A DNA stretch of 64,000 nt from CAWFLT01 sp963816795 (GTDB lineage Bacteria; Acidobacteriota; Vicinamibacteria; Vicinamibacterales; SCN-69-37), in assembly GCA_963816795.1 (NCBI GenBank), contig CAWFLT010000003.1:186001-250000 (forward strand), read 5' to 3'. Shown here in pieces: positions 46,247-55,067 of the stretch (positions are counted from its first letter, which is position 1; each line of letters opens with the position of its first letter). The notes under the pieces were generated by a model. The model was given only the letters and a program-made list of their open reading frames with translations, was not told where the DNA came from and ran no database searches. A program made the position numbers and the translations under genes.

Positions 46247-47060
46247 ACGCGCGGACCAGCAGCCGGCTACCGACCGCCGCACGGGCGGAGTAACGCTCCG
46301 GCACGAATTTCCTTCGAGCGATCGAAGCCTCGTCGTTGTACTTGTGTTTCGACGACCGTTTCGCGAGCTTCACCTTCGTCGGCGGCAGCTTCTTGTAGGG
46401 AATCAGCGACAGCAGATGGGCGATCACGTTCAGGCGTGCGCTTCGCTTGTCGTCCGACCGCACGATGTTCCAGGGCGCGCGGCGCGTGTCGGTGGCTTTC
46501 AGCATCATGTCGCGTGCGCGCGAGTACTCGTACCACTTCGACCGCGATGGCAGATCCATCGGGCTCAGTTTCCACTGCCGCACCGGGTCGTCGATCCGCG
46601 CTTCGAAGCGCCGCTTCTGCTCGTCGTTGCCCACCTCGAGCCAGAACTTGATCAGGATGATCCCGCCGTCGACCATGTACCGTTCGATTTCCGGGCAGAG
46701 CTGCAGGAATCGCTTGTGCTCCTGTGGTGTGCAGAAGCCCATCACGTACTCGACGCCGGCGCGGTTGTACCAACTCCGATCGAAGATGACGACTTCGCCT
46801 GCCGCGGGAAAGTGCTGCATGTACCGCTGCATGTAAACCTGGGTCTTCTCCCGTTCGGTCGGCGCCGGCAGCGCCACCACCCTGAAGATCCGCGGGCTCA
46901 GCCGCTCGGTGAGCGCGCGAATCGTCCCGCCCTTGCCGGCCCCGTCGCGCCCCTCGAACACCACGACGACCCGGAGGCCTTTTTCGGTGACCCACCGCTG
47001 GAGATGGCAGAGGCGTACCTGGAGCGCGCTCAGCAACTTCTCGTACTTGGCTCGTTTCAT
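46152..47060 (-). CDS. ppk2: Polyphosphate kinase 2 (PPK2)
   Basis: About 302 residues. Walker A is GRDGAGKG at 37-44 after VVVVFEGR, followed by a VVIFDRSWYNRAGVEYVMGFC Walker B/lid region and SPMDLPSRSKWYEYSRARD, as in single-domain class I PPK2. It transfers phosphate between polyphosphate and nucleoside diphosphates in the cytoplasm. The ATG at 47060 starts MKRAKYEKLLSALQ; the frame runs on from 47105 without support. The usual family end (KFVPERYS) is followed by about 40 extra Arg-rich residues that read across the 3' end of the phosphotransacetylase gene, so a frame error at the end is possible. Confidence 0.88.
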   Translation of the reverse strand: MKRAKYEKLLSALQVRLCHLQRWVTEKGLRVVVVFEGRDGAGKGGTIRALTERLSPRIFRVVALPAPTEREKTQVYMQRYMQHFPAAGEVVIFDRSWYNRAGVEYVMGFCTPQEHKRFLQLCPEIERYMVDGGIILIKFWLEVGNDEQKRRFEARIDDPVRQWKLSPMDLPSRSKWYEYSRARDMMLKATDTRRAPWNIVRSDDKRSARLNVIAHLLSLIPYKKLPPTKVKLAKRSSKHKYNDEASIARRKFVPERYSARAAVGSRLLVRASKAASAAHVRRAPRRPSSRSASGRCRRGSSG

Positions 47061-47157
47061 CGGTCGCCCATCCTCTTCCTCACTGCGCGTGGGGCCCCAC
47101 TTCATTATGCGCTCGCGCTCGACCGCTTCGCGGCCGCTCGGCTCGCGGCGCTTGCTT

Positions 47158-47176
47158 GTCCTGAGCTTGTCGAGGG
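47158..47176. repeat. CCTGAGCTTGTCGAGGG-type intergenic repeat
   Basis: GTCCTGAGCTTGTCGAGGG is a variant of the palindromic CCTTCGACAAGCTCAGG word that is scattered in the intergenic DNA of many high-GC bacteria. It lies in the 135-nt gap between the ABM gene and ppk2. Confidence 0.55.
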
Positions 47177-47195
47177 CTCGCTCGGCCGCGGGCGC

Positions 47196-47522
47196 TCAGT
47201 TCAACACGTCTTGACGGACCTCTGCCACGTAATCGAGACCACGCGTGGCCGTCACGAAGTCGAACTGCACGCGCGGGGGCTCGTGCGCCGATTCCAGGAT
47301 CGCCAGCAGCGACGTGAACCGGTTCGAGCGGACATGACGGACGGTGTCCGCGTCGGTCGCCCATTCTTCCACGTAGTGCACCGTCCCGTCCGGATCGGTC
47401 CACGCCCAGCAGCCCAGGCACCCCGGTTCCAGACGGGTGCCGACGATGAGGAACCGGAAACCCTCGAGGAGGTCCTGAGTGGAGCGCGCGGACGCCCGGA
47501 TCGCGACGTTGAGCCGCACCAT
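47196..47522 (-). CDS. ABM-domain (antibiotic biosynthesis monooxygenase-like) protein
   Basis: A 108-residue ferredoxin-like fold: RLNVAIRASARSTQDLLEGFRFLIVGTRLEPGCLGCWAWTDPDGTVHYVEEWATDADTVRHVRSNRFTSLLAIL. The LEPGCLGC...YVEEWAT pattern is typical of the ABM family, which includes quinone-forming monooxygenases and heme-degrading enzymes but also many members without known activity. It is divergent from atpB; the 238-nt gap between them holds nothing else that looks coding. Confidence 0.78.
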   Translation of the reverse strand: MVRLNVAIRASARSTQDLLEGFRFLIVGTRLEPGCLGCWAWTDPDGTVHYVEEWATDADTVRHVRSNRFTSLLAILESAHEPPRVQFDFVTATRGLDYVAEVRQDVLN

Positions 47523-47760
47523 GCCACATCAGATAGCACTTGGCGTTCCACCCCGTTCCGGCGCGGCAGAGGCCGAACGCTCTGAGGTCGGACGCGACCG
47601 CCACGGATTCGAACTCCGGCATCGCGGAGCCCGCCCGGAATACCGGAGATGCGTCGCTGCCCGGTCTTCGTCAATCCGAGCCAATTGGCTCATCCGTGCG
47701 GCAGGCGTCACCGTGCGGCGCGTGGCACGTGTCGTGCTGTTCACGACGCCATCGGACGTC

Positions 47761-48753
47761 ATGGTCAAGCCATCACGATGGAGGGTCGGGCACCTCGTCG
47801 GCGCGTTCATCGGCCTTGCCGCCGGGGCCTCGATCGTCGTCAGCGCGGCGGCTTCCGCGACGGCGGTCGCCACACCGCGCGGCCCGGCGGCGGCCGCCAC
47901 GCCCGGGCTCCAGGCCGGACACGGTGCGGGCACGCCGGCGCCAGCCGAGCATGGCCTGTCGCAGAAGGCCGTGGAGATCGGACACGTCTTCGGCTTCCCC
48001 ATCACGAACTCCATGGTCGTCACGTGGATGGTCGCCCTGGGCCTGATCGTTTTTGCTCAGGCCGCCACCCGAAAGATGACGCAGGTGCCGGGCGGCACGC
48101 AGAACCTGTTCGAATGGCTCGTGGAGGGTTTGTACGCGTTGCTCGAAGGCATTCTCGGCCGGCACCTGGTCGCACGGACCTTCTGGTTCTTTGCCACGCT
48201 GTTCATCTTCATCCTCGCGGCCAACTGGATCGGTCTGGTGCCCGGGGTCGGCACGATCGGCTGGGGGCATCGGACCGCCGAGGGGTTCACCGTCGATCAG
48301 CCGTTTTTCCGCGGGGCCAACGCCGACCTCAACATGACGCTGGCGATGGCGCTGGTGTTCTTCGCCTTATGGATCTTCTGGGCGCTCCGCGAAACCGGAC
48401 CGGCCGGCGTGGCCAAGGAGCTCTTCGCCCCGAAGGGAGAGACGACCGGTTTCTTGAAGGTGATCCTGATCGTGGTGTTCTTCGCCGCCGGGTGCCTCGA
48501 GGTCGTGTCGATCCTGTTCCGTCCGGTGTCGCTCAGCTTTCGGCTCTACGGCAACATCTTCGCGGGCGAGAGCATGCTGGAAACGATGGCGACGCTCGTG
48601 CCAGGGTTGGGCTGGCTATTGCCAATCCCCTTCTATTTCATGGAGCTGCTCGTCGGTCTGGTGCAGGCCATGGTCTTCATGCTGTTGACCGCGGTCTTCA
48701 CGCTCCTGATTTGTCACCACGACGAAGCGGGACACGCGCCGGCGCACGGATGA
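47761..48753 (+). CDS. atpB: F-type ATP synthase subunit a
   Basis: A 330-residue membrane protein, first gene of the operon. After an N-terminal hydrophobic segment and an unusual Ala/Gly/Pro-rich stretch (about residues 20-60) come the subunit a helices. The essential Arg is in LSFRLYGNIFAGE, and the last helices are PIPFYFMELLVGLVQAMVFMLLTAVF. It forms the proton half-channels against the c ring. The long variable N-terminus and tail are odd but occur in some Acidobacteriota. No atpI or atpZ gene precedes it. The start at 47761 is the last ATG before the first helix. Confidence 0.92.
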   Translation: MVKPSRWRVGHLVGAFIGLAAGASIVVSAAASATAVATPRGPAAAATPGLQAGHGAGTPAPAEHGLSQKAVEIGHVFGFPITNSMVVTWMVALGLIVFAQAATRKMTQVPGGTQNLFEWLVEGLYALLEGILGRHLVARTFWFFATLFIFILAANWIGLVPGVGTIGWGHRTAEGFTVDQPFFRGANADLNMTLAMALVFFALWIFWALRETGPAGVAKELFAPKGETTGFLKVILIVVFFAAGCLEVVSILFRPVSLSFRLYGNIFAGESMLETMATLVPGLGWLLPIPFYFMELLVGLVQAMVFMLLTAVFTLLICHHDEAGHAPAHG

Positions 48754-48781
48754 CGTACGACGTGAGAAAGGACACAGGCAG

Positions 48782-48970
48782 ATGACAGGCAGTTTGCATA
48801 TCGCCCTGGCCGCCCTCGGCGCCGCCATTGGCGTGGGATTGATTGGCATGAGCGCGACGACCGCGGTGGGACGCAATCCGGGAGCCTCGACGAAGATCCT
48901 GGTCCAGTCGATCCTGGCCATCGCCTTCGCCGAAGCGATCGTGTTCTACGCGCTGTTCCTCGCCGGCTAG
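48782..48970 (+). CDS. atpE: F-type ATP synthase subunit c
   Basis: A 62-residue, two-helix proteolipid. Helix 1 has the Gly/Ala packing motif GAAIGVGLIGMS, the loop is GRNPGAS, and helix 2 carries the ion-binding Glu at 51 (IAFAEAIVFYALFLAG). There is no Gln in helix 1 and no Ser after the Glu, so the sodium signature is missing and proton coupling is expected. The chain is short for the family, which is usually 70-85 residues, with a minimal N-terminus and no C-terminal extension. An AGGACACAG site lies upstream. It sits 28 nt after atpB. Confidence 0.93.
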   Translation: MTGSLHIALAALGAAIGVGLIGMSATTAVGRNPGASTKILVQSILAIAFAEAIVFYALFLAG

Positions 48971-49028
48971 CACGCGCCGCGGAGCGCCGTGCGATACGCG
49001 GCACCGCGACGGTTGAAACGAGATCATC

Positions 49029-49571
49029 ATGCACGCTCTAGCCGTTCAGGTAGCGGCCGAGAGTGGCGGCCGGATCGGAGAGGTCGCCCGGACCTTCGGC
49101 GTCGACTGGCCCCACCTCGTGGCGCAGATCATCAGCTTCACCATCACGTGTGTGGTGCTGTACCTGCTCGCGTACAAGCCGATCCTTCGCATCCTCGAGG
49201 CGCGGCGGCAACAGATCGCCGGCGGTCTGGCGAACGCGGAGAAGATCGCCGCCGAGCTGGCCCGCATCGAGGCCGAGCGGCTGGACGTGCTGGCGAAGGC
49301 CGACGTCGAGGGCAAACAGCTGATCGAGGAGGCCCGCGCCGCGGCGGTCCGCCTCCAGGCCGAGGAAACGCGGAAGGCGACCGCCGACGCCGACGAGATC
49401 CGGGCCCGCGCGCGCGAAGCCACCGAACGGGAACGCGTCGGGATGCTCGCCGATCTCAGACGCGAGGTCGGGCGGCTCGTCGTGCAGACGACCGCGACGG
49501 TCACCGGCAAGATCCTGACCGCCGACGATCACCGGCGACTCGCGGAAGAAACGACGAGACAGCTGTCATGA
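49029..49571 (+). CDS. atpF: F-type ATP synthase subunit b
   Basis: A 180-residue peripheral stalk protein: one membrane helix (LVAQIISFTITCVVLYLLAYKPIL) and a long charged coiled coil (ARRQQIAGGLANAEKIAAELARIEAERLD...). It dimerises to hold F1 against the a subunit. The first 25 residues before the helix are longer than usual. It overlaps the delta gene by four bases (ATGA). Confidence 0.92.
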   Translation: MHALAVQVAAESGGRIGEVARTFGVDWPHLVAQIISFTITCVVLYLLAYKPILRILEARRQQIAGGLANAEKIAAELARIEAERLDVLAKADVEGKQLIEEARAAAVRLQAEETRKATADADEIRARAREATERERVGMLADLRREVGRLVVQTTATVTGKILTADDHRRLAEETTRQLS

Positions 49572-50026
49572 GACACAGCAAGCGGATCGGCAAGAGCGCG
49601 CGGCAATTGTTCCGCCTGTGTCTCGCCGACGGCCGCCTGGACACCCAGCGGGCCCAGCGGGTCGCGCAGCATCTCGTCTCCTCCGGCCGCCGCCGCGGGC
49701 TGAGCGTCCTCAGCGCCTTCGAACGTCTGGTGAGGCTGTACCGCGACCGGCATGCGGCGGTCGTCGAGAGCGCAGTGCCGCTGAGCGAAGACGCGCGGGT
49801 CGAAGTCCTGGCCAGCCTCGCGCGCATCTACGGGCCCGGGCTCGAGGCATCGTTCGAAGACAATCCGGCGCTCATCGGCGGGATGCGGATCAAAGTCGGC
49901 AGCGACGTGTACGACGGCAGCGTGCAGGCCAAACTGGCCCGCCTTCGCCAAGGCTTCGGCGAGGCAGGCGCGCTGGCGCTGGAGGCGGCGGCACGGCGTG
50001 AGGATGAGAACCACTGTCATGGCTGA
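49568..50026 (+). CDS. atpH: F-type ATP synthase subunit delta
   Basis: A 152-residue protein with the helical N-terminal half (KRIGKSARQLFRLCLADGRLDTQRAQRVAQHL) and the conserved C-terminal NPALIGGMRIKVGSDVYDGSVQAKLARL of the OSCP/delta family. It joins the b stalk to the top of F1. Coupled to atpF by ATGA and overlapping atpA by 8 nt. The N-terminal part is short compared with the 175-180 residues of E. coli delta. Confidence 0.9.
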   Translation: MRHSKRIGKSARQLFRLCLADGRLDTQRAQRVAQHLVSSGRRRGLSVLSAFERLVRLYRDRHAAVVESAVPLSEDARVEVLASLARIYGPGLEASFEDNPALIGGMRIKVGSDVYDGSVQAKLARLRQGFGEAGALALEAAARREDENHCHG

Positions 50027-51561
50027 CTTGGTACGGGAAATCGAAGCGCAGATTGCGGGCGCCAGAGCGGCGGCGGCAAAGCAGACCGTCGGGATCATCC
50101 GCGAGATTGGCGACGGCGTCGCCAAGGTCGAGGGGCTGGCCGATGTGATGCTGAACGAGATGCTCGACTTCGGCCGCGGCATCACGGGCCTCGCGCTCAA
50201 CCTCGAAGAGACCGAAGTCGGCGTCATCATCCTCGGCGACTACACGCAGCTCCAGGAGGGTGACGAGGTCAAAGCGACCGGAAAGCTGCTGCAGGTGCCG
50301 GTCGGCAAGGGCTTGCTCGGCCGCGTGGTCAACACACTCGGTGAACCGATTGACGGGAAGGGCCCGATTGCCAGCACCGAGGCCTATCCCGTCGAAAAAC
50401 TCGCGCCGGGCATCATGCGGCGCCGTCCAGTCGGCCAGCCGGTGCAGACCGGCATCATGGCGATCGACGCGATGATCCCGATCGGGCGCGGCCAGCGCGA
50501 GCTGATCATCGGGGACCGTTCCACGGGCAAGACGACGATCTGTATCGACACGATGATCAGTCAGGCGCAGCTCAACAAGGCGGCGGAGGCCGCCGGCGAT
50601 ACCACGCATCGCCCGCTCTATTCCATTTACGTCGCGATCGGCCAGAAGCAATCGACCGTCGCCCGGATCGTCTCGGCGCTCGAAGAGGCCGGCGCATTGC
50701 CGTACTCCATCATCGTCGCCGCGCCCGCCTCGGATCCCGCCGCGAGCCAGTATCTGGCGCCGTTTGCCGGGGCGGCGATGGGCGAATGGTTCATGGACCA
50801 TGGCATGGACGCGTTGATCGTGTACGACGACCTCTCCAAGCACGCGGTCGCGTATCGCCAGGTCTCGCTCGTACTCAAGCGGCCGTCAGGTCGCGAGGCC
50901 TATCCGGGGGATGTGTTCTACCTGCACAGCCGGCTGCTCGAGCGCGCGGCGCGCGTCGGCGAACAGTACGGCGACGGTTCGCTCACCGCCCTGCCGATCA
51001 TCGAGACCCAGGCGGGAGACGTGTCCGCGTACATTCCCACGAACGTCATTTCGATCACGGACGGGCAGATCTTTCTCGAGACCGATCTGTTCTACCAGGG
51101 GATTCGCCCGGCCATCTCGGTCGGGATCTCGGTGTCGCGCGTCGGGTCGGCCGCGCAGATCAAGGCCATGAAGCAGGTGGCCGGGCAGCTCAAGGGCGAT
51201 CTCGCGCAGTTTCGCGAGCTGGCGGCCTTCGCGCAGTTCGGGTCCGATCTGGATGCCGGCGACGCAGGCGAAGATCGATCGCGGCAAGCGGATCGTCGAG
51301 ATCTTCAAGCAGCCGCAGTACCGCCCGATTCCCGTGGAGGTCCAGGTGGCGGTGATCTGGGCCGTGCAGAACGGGTACATGGACGACGTCCCGGTGGAAC
51401 GAATCAAGGAGTTCCAGGCCGGGTGGACAGACTTCCTGACCACGCGCAAGGCCGAGCTGCTCGGCACGGTCGCGACAGAACGCACGTTGAGCACGGAGCT
51501 GACGGCGACGCTCAAGGCGTCGGCCGATCAGTTCAAGCAGACCTGGAAAGCGTCGAAATGA
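50019..51561 (+). CDS. atpA: F-type ATP synthase subunit alpha (one frameshift)
   Basis: About 513 residues. The P-loop is GDRSTGKT at 165-172, with Ser where Gln is usual, followed by YVAIGQKQSTVARIV and a complete nucleotide-binding domain. After FGSDLDA the frame breaks near 51258 (one extra G), then continues TQAKIDRGKRIVEIFKQPQY...KQTWKASK. Both sides match the family closely, so this is an assembly indel in an essential gene. Alpha and beta alternate in the F1 hexamer. It overlaps atpH at the start and atpG (ATGA) at the end. Confidence 0.95.
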
Positions 51562-52421
51562 GCAGTCCTCGCGACCTGCGCCGGCGCATCAAGTCGATCC
51601 GCGGGACGGCGCAGATTACGCGCGCGATGCAGATGGTGGCGGCGTCGAAGATGCGCAAGGCTCAGCAGGCCGCCATTGCCGCCGGGCCGTTCGCGCGCAA
51701 TTTGTATCGCATCCAGCGGAGCGCCACGCTCCGGGCGCCCGACCTCACGCACCCGCTGCTCACCGTGCGCCCGGTCCGCCGGCGCGCGGTCATTCTGATC
51801 GCGGCCGACAAAGGCCTGTGCGGCGCGCTCAACACCAATGTGTTTCGCCTCGCGAGCGAGTTCGATCCGAAATCGACGACCTTCGTGACCGCCGGCCGCA
51901 AGGCCGCGCAGTTCGTCGCGCGCACGCGGCGGCAGCTGGCGGCGGAGTTCGCCTACGGAGATACCCCGGGGTTTGGCGAGGCCCGGGCCATCGCGGCGTT
52001 CGCCCGGGATCTGTTCCTCAAGGAAGAAGTCGACCAGGTCCAGGTCGTGGCGACACGTTTCATCAACACGCTCACGCAGACCCCGGTGTTGATCGAGTAC
52101 CTGCCGGTCGGCGCCATCACCTCGCTGAAGATGCCAGGGGTGGAAGGCGGCGAGGTCCCAGGCGACACCGAAGAGACGCTCTTCGAGCCCGGCGCCAGGG
52201 CGCTCATGGGCTATCTGCTCGGCCACTATCTCAACATCCTGATCTACTACGTGCTGCTCAATGCCAAGGCGAGCGAGCAGAGCGCGCGCATGGTGTCCAT
52301 GAAGAACGCCACCGACAGTGCCGAGAGCCTGATCGCGGACCTCTCGCTCGAATACAACAAGCTCCGGCAGGACAACATCACGAAGGAACTGCTCGAGATC
52401 GCCGGCGGCCAGGCAGGGTGA
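51558..52421 (+). CDS. atpG: F-type ATP synthase subunit gamma
   Basis: A 287-residue central shaft protein. RDLRRRIKSIRGTAQITRAMQMVAASKMRKAQ is the N-terminal coiled-coil signature, ILIAADKGLCGALNTNVF the core, and ASEQSARMVSMKNATDSAESLIADLSLEYNKLRQDNITKELLEIAGG the C-terminal helix that rotates in the alpha/beta hexamer. No frame problems. It overlaps the atpA stop and is followed by a REP-like stretch before atpD. Confidence 0.95.
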   Translation: MSSPRDLRRRIKSIRGTAQITRAMQMVAASKMRKAQQAAIAAGPFARNLYRIQRSATLRAPDLTHPLLTVRPVRRRAVILIAADKGLCGALNTNVFRLASEFDPKSTTFVTAGRKAAQFVARTRRQLAAEFAYGDTPGFGEARAIAAFARDLFLKEEVDQVQVVATRFINTLTQTPVLIEYLPVGAITSLKMPGVEGGEVPGDTEETLFEPGARALMGYLLGHYLNILIYYVLLNAKASEQSARMVSMKNATDSAESLIADLSLEYNKLRQDNITKELLEIAGGQAG

Positions 52422-52552
52422 CCGCCCGAGCTGAGCGTAACGAGGTGTAGGGCGGGCGGAGATGGAGAGCCACGGAGAAGAGCTAGAGGCCACGGAAGAA
52501 GAGCTGAAGAAAGATGACCGCCCGAAGGCGAGCGTAGCGAGCCGTGAGGGCG
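52422..52552. repeat. Two REP-like imperfect palindromes in the atpG-atpD gap
   Basis: The 169-nt gap holds two related inverted repeats: CCGCCCGAG...GGGCGG at 52422-52456 with GAGCGTAACGAG in the loop, and ACCGCCCGAA...GAGGGCG at 52517-52551 with GAGCGTAGCGAG. Between them is a purine-rich run with a duplicated CCACGGA-AGAAGAGCT word. It could be an mRNA processing or attenuation element, or a REP sequence that entered the operon. Confidence 0.65.
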
Positions 52553-52590
52553 CGCGCGTGGGGGTGGGGCCCCGCGCGCAGGAGAAAAAG

Positions 52591-53992
52591 ATGAACACCG
52601 GCAAGGTCGTGCAGGTCGTGGGACCGGTCGTCGACGTCGAGTTTACCGACAAGCTGCCGTTGATCTTCAACGCGCTGACGGTCGAGTACACCGTGCAGGA
52701 GCAGCCCGTCAAGCTGACGCTCGAGGTGCAGCAGCATCTGGGCGACAAATGGGTGCGCACGATCTCGATGGCGGGCACCGAAGGTCTCAGGCGCGGCGTC
52801 ACGGCGGTCGACACCGGCGCGCCGATCTCGATGCCGGTCGGCGCGGGCGTGATGGGCCGCGTGTTCGACGTCACGGGCAACACGATCGACGAGCGCGGCC
52901 CGGTGACGGCCGAGAAGCACTACCCGATCCACCGCCCGCCGCCCCCGCTCGTCGATCAGTCGACGTCGCCGCAGGTGCTGACCACGGGCATCAAGGTCAT
53001 CGACCTGATCTGTCCCTTTCTGAAGGGCGGCAAGGTCGGCGCGTTCGGCGGCGCCGGCGTCGGCAAGACCGTGGTCATCATGGAGCTCATCAACAACATC
53101 GCCAAGCTCCACAGCGGTGTCTCCGTGTTCGCCGGGGTCGGCGAGCGGACGCGCGAGGGGAATGACCTCTATCACGAGATGTCGCAGGCCGGCGTCATCA
53201 ATCAGCAGGACCTCGGCGCCTCGAAGATCGCGCTCGTCTACGGACAGATGAACGAGCCGCCCGGCGCGCGGCTCCGGGTGGCGCTCGCGGGCCTGGCGAT
53301 GACCGAGTACTTCCGCGACGAGATGAACCAGGACGTGCTGCTGTTCATCGACAACATCTTCCGCTTCTCGCAGGCGGGATCGGAAGTGTCCGCGCTGCTC
53401 GGCCGCACGGCGAGCGCCGTCGGGCTACCAGCCGACGCTCGCGGCCGAGATGGGCGTCCTGCAGGAGCGCATCACGTCCACGACCCATGGGTCGATTACG
53501 TCGTTCCAGGCGGTGTACGTGCCGGCCGACGACCTGACCGATCCCGCGCCGGCGACGACGTTCGCGCATCTGGACGCGACGATCGTGCTCGAGCGCTCGA
53601 TTGCCGAACTGGGCATCTATCCGGCCGTCGATCCGCTCGCCTCGACCTCGCGAGCGCTCGCGCCCGAGATCGTCGGCGAAGCGCACTACGACGTCGCGCG
53701 GCGGGTGCAGAAGGTGCTCCAGCGGTTCAAGGACCTCCAGGACATCATCTCCATTCTCGGCCTCGACGAGCTGTCACCGGAAGACAAGCAGACCGTGTTC
53801 CGCGCGCGCCGGATCCAGCGCTTCCTGAGCCAGCCGTTCAGTTCGGCGCAGGTGTTCACCGGCCGTGAAGGCCGGCAGGTCGCGGTCGCCGACACCGTGC
53901 GCGGCTTCAAGGAGATCCTCGACGGCGTGCACGACAACGTGCCGGAAAGCAACTTCTACATGAAGGGCGGCATCGAGGAAATCACCGAATGA
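52591..53992 (+). CDS. atpD: F-type ATP synthase subunit beta (one frameshift)
   Basis: About 467 residues from ATG 52591, which has GGAG 10 nt upstream; an open frame from 52462 reads through REP DNA and was rejected. The P-loop is GGAGVGKT at 153-160, then VFAGVGERTREGNDLYHEM and LLFIDNIFRFSQAGSEVSALLGR. One extra G near 53424 shifts the frame, which resumes with QPTLAAEMGVLQERITSTTHGSITSFQAVYVPADDLTDPAPATTFAHLDA and runs to the normal end. Beta carries the catalytic sites. It overlaps atpC by ATGA. Confidence 0.95.
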
Positions 53993-54444
53993 CTGACACG
54001 TTGAGGCTGGAGATCGTGACGCCGCAGGCGACGGTCTTCTCGGAAGACGTCAACATGGTCACGCTGCCGGCGCTCCAGGGGCAGATCGGCATCTACCCGC
54101 AGCACATCCGGCTGATCACGCAGATTGTCCCGGGCGAGATCATCGTCAGCGCTGGCGGCGAGGATCGCTTTCTCGCCGTCGGCGAAGGGGTCGTCGAGAT
54201 CACTGCTGATCACGTGGTGATCGTCACCGACATGGCGATTCCGTCGGACCACATCGACGAGGCCAAGGTGGAAGAAGCGCGGGCGCGTGCCGCCGCGCGG
54301 CTCGAGGAGAAGCTCTCGGACGAGGAAGTCGCGACCGTCAACGCGTCGCTCGCCCGCTCCCTGGCGCAGTTGCACGTGAAGCGGCGGCGTCATGAGGGCG
54401 GGGGATCGGCGCGCTGCATGAAATGGACAATCGACAATCAGTAA
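53989..54444 (+). CDS. atpC: F-type ATP synthase subunit epsilon
   Basis: A 151-residue protein: an N-terminal beta sandwich (LRLEIVTPQATVFSEDVNMVTLPALQGQIGIYPQH, VEITADHVVIVTDMA) and C-terminal helices (DEAKVEEARARAAARLEEKLSDEEVATVNASLARSLAQLHV). The last 10 or so residues (CMKWTIDNQ) are encoded by the start of the inverted-repeat element, so the element probably replaced the original stop. It is the last gene of the operon. Confidence 0.92.
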   Translation: MTDTLRLEIVTPQATVFSEDVNMVTLPALQGQIGIYPQHIRLITQIVPGEIIVSAGGEDRFLAVGEGVVEITADHVVIVTDMAIPSDHIDEAKVEEARARAAARLEEKLSDEEVATVNASLARSLAQLHVKRRRHEGGGSARCMKWTIDNQ

Positions 54445-54620
54445 TCTGCAATGGCAGAGACATCGGCAATGGATAATCTCGATTGATAATCGGCAATCGC
54501 AAATCTTCCGATGGAAAATCGGCAATGGGCAATGGGCATCTGACAGATTGCCGATTGCCAATCGGGATTGTCGATTGCCGATGTTTCCATCGCAGATTAC
54601 CATTGCCGATTGTCGATTGA
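54423..54620. repeat. Long imperfect inverted-repeat element built of CAATCG/GGCAAT motifs (copy 2)
   Basis: The left arm (TGGACAATCGACAATCAG, TAATCTGCAATGGCAGAGAC, ATCGGCAATGG) and the right arm (GATTGTCGATTGCCGATG, CGCAGATTACCATTGCCG, ATTGTCGATTG) are near reverse complements over about 75 nt, with a GGCAATGGGCAATGGGC turn between. The same blocks in the same order form copy 1 at 17691-18001. It fills the gap between the convergent ends of atpC and the SpoIIAA-like gene, where its stem could stop transcription both ways. Confidence 0.85.
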
Positions 54621-54634
54621 GCCGAGCCCGCGCT

Positions 54635-54994
54635 CTACATCGCCAGCCAGGCGCGTGCGGCGGCCGCAGCGTTCTCGGTGAAGAACTCGACCGGAGCCTT
54701 CCGCAGGTCCGCAATCGCAAACATCATCGTCTCGCTCCGCCATCGTTCAGGTCCGACGATCGCGATGCGCTCGATGGACTCGCCGTGCGCAATGTAGAAC
54801 GACAAGTCGCTCCAATTGTCCTGCGCGTCCCATCCGGTGAATCCGTCCAGAAGGATGAGTAGCCGGACGGGTCCGAATTGGCTGATCTGCCCGGCCATCG
54901 ACTTGACGCACTGATCGAACTCGGCTTTCCGCAGGATGCCGCGAATCTCCAGACGGTAATGATTCGCGGTTTCATGATGAATGGCGATCGGCAT
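54635..54994 (-). CDS. SpoIIAA-like (STAS-fold) protein
   Basis: A 119-residue protein: YRLEIRGILRKAEFDQCVKSMAGQISQFGPVRLLILLDGFTGWD, then DLSFYIAHGESIERIAIVGPERW and EFFTENAAAAARAWL. This is the SpoIIAA-like family (STAS/CRAL-TRIO-like fold), cytoplasmic and of unknown specific role. The phosphorylatable Ser of true anti-sigma antagonists is not evident. It is convergent with the ATP synthase operon, and 73 nt downstream of the sigma-54 activator on the same strand. Confidence 0.78.
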   Translation of the reverse strand: MPIAIHHETANHYRLEIRGILRKAEFDQCVKSMAGQISQFGPVRLLILLDGFTGWDAQDNWSDLSFYIAHGESIERIAIVGPERWRSETMMFAIADLRKAPVEFFTENAAAAARAWLAM

Positions 54995-55067
54995 GATGTT
55001 CGGCTCAGGCCCCGTCGCTGCGCCGACGGCTGTCAGCGCGCGCTCCCATTCAGTGCGCTCGCGGGCG

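Noticed and set aside
47606..47630. GGATTCGAACTCC resembles the T-loop of a minus-strand tRNA
   Set aside because: No acceptor stem, anticodon arm or CCA end could be paired around it.
51250..53430. Broken atpA and atpD considered as pseudogenes
   Set aside because: Both halves are fully conserved, only one extra G explains each break, and the operon is the only ATP synthase seen; an assembly indel is far more likely.
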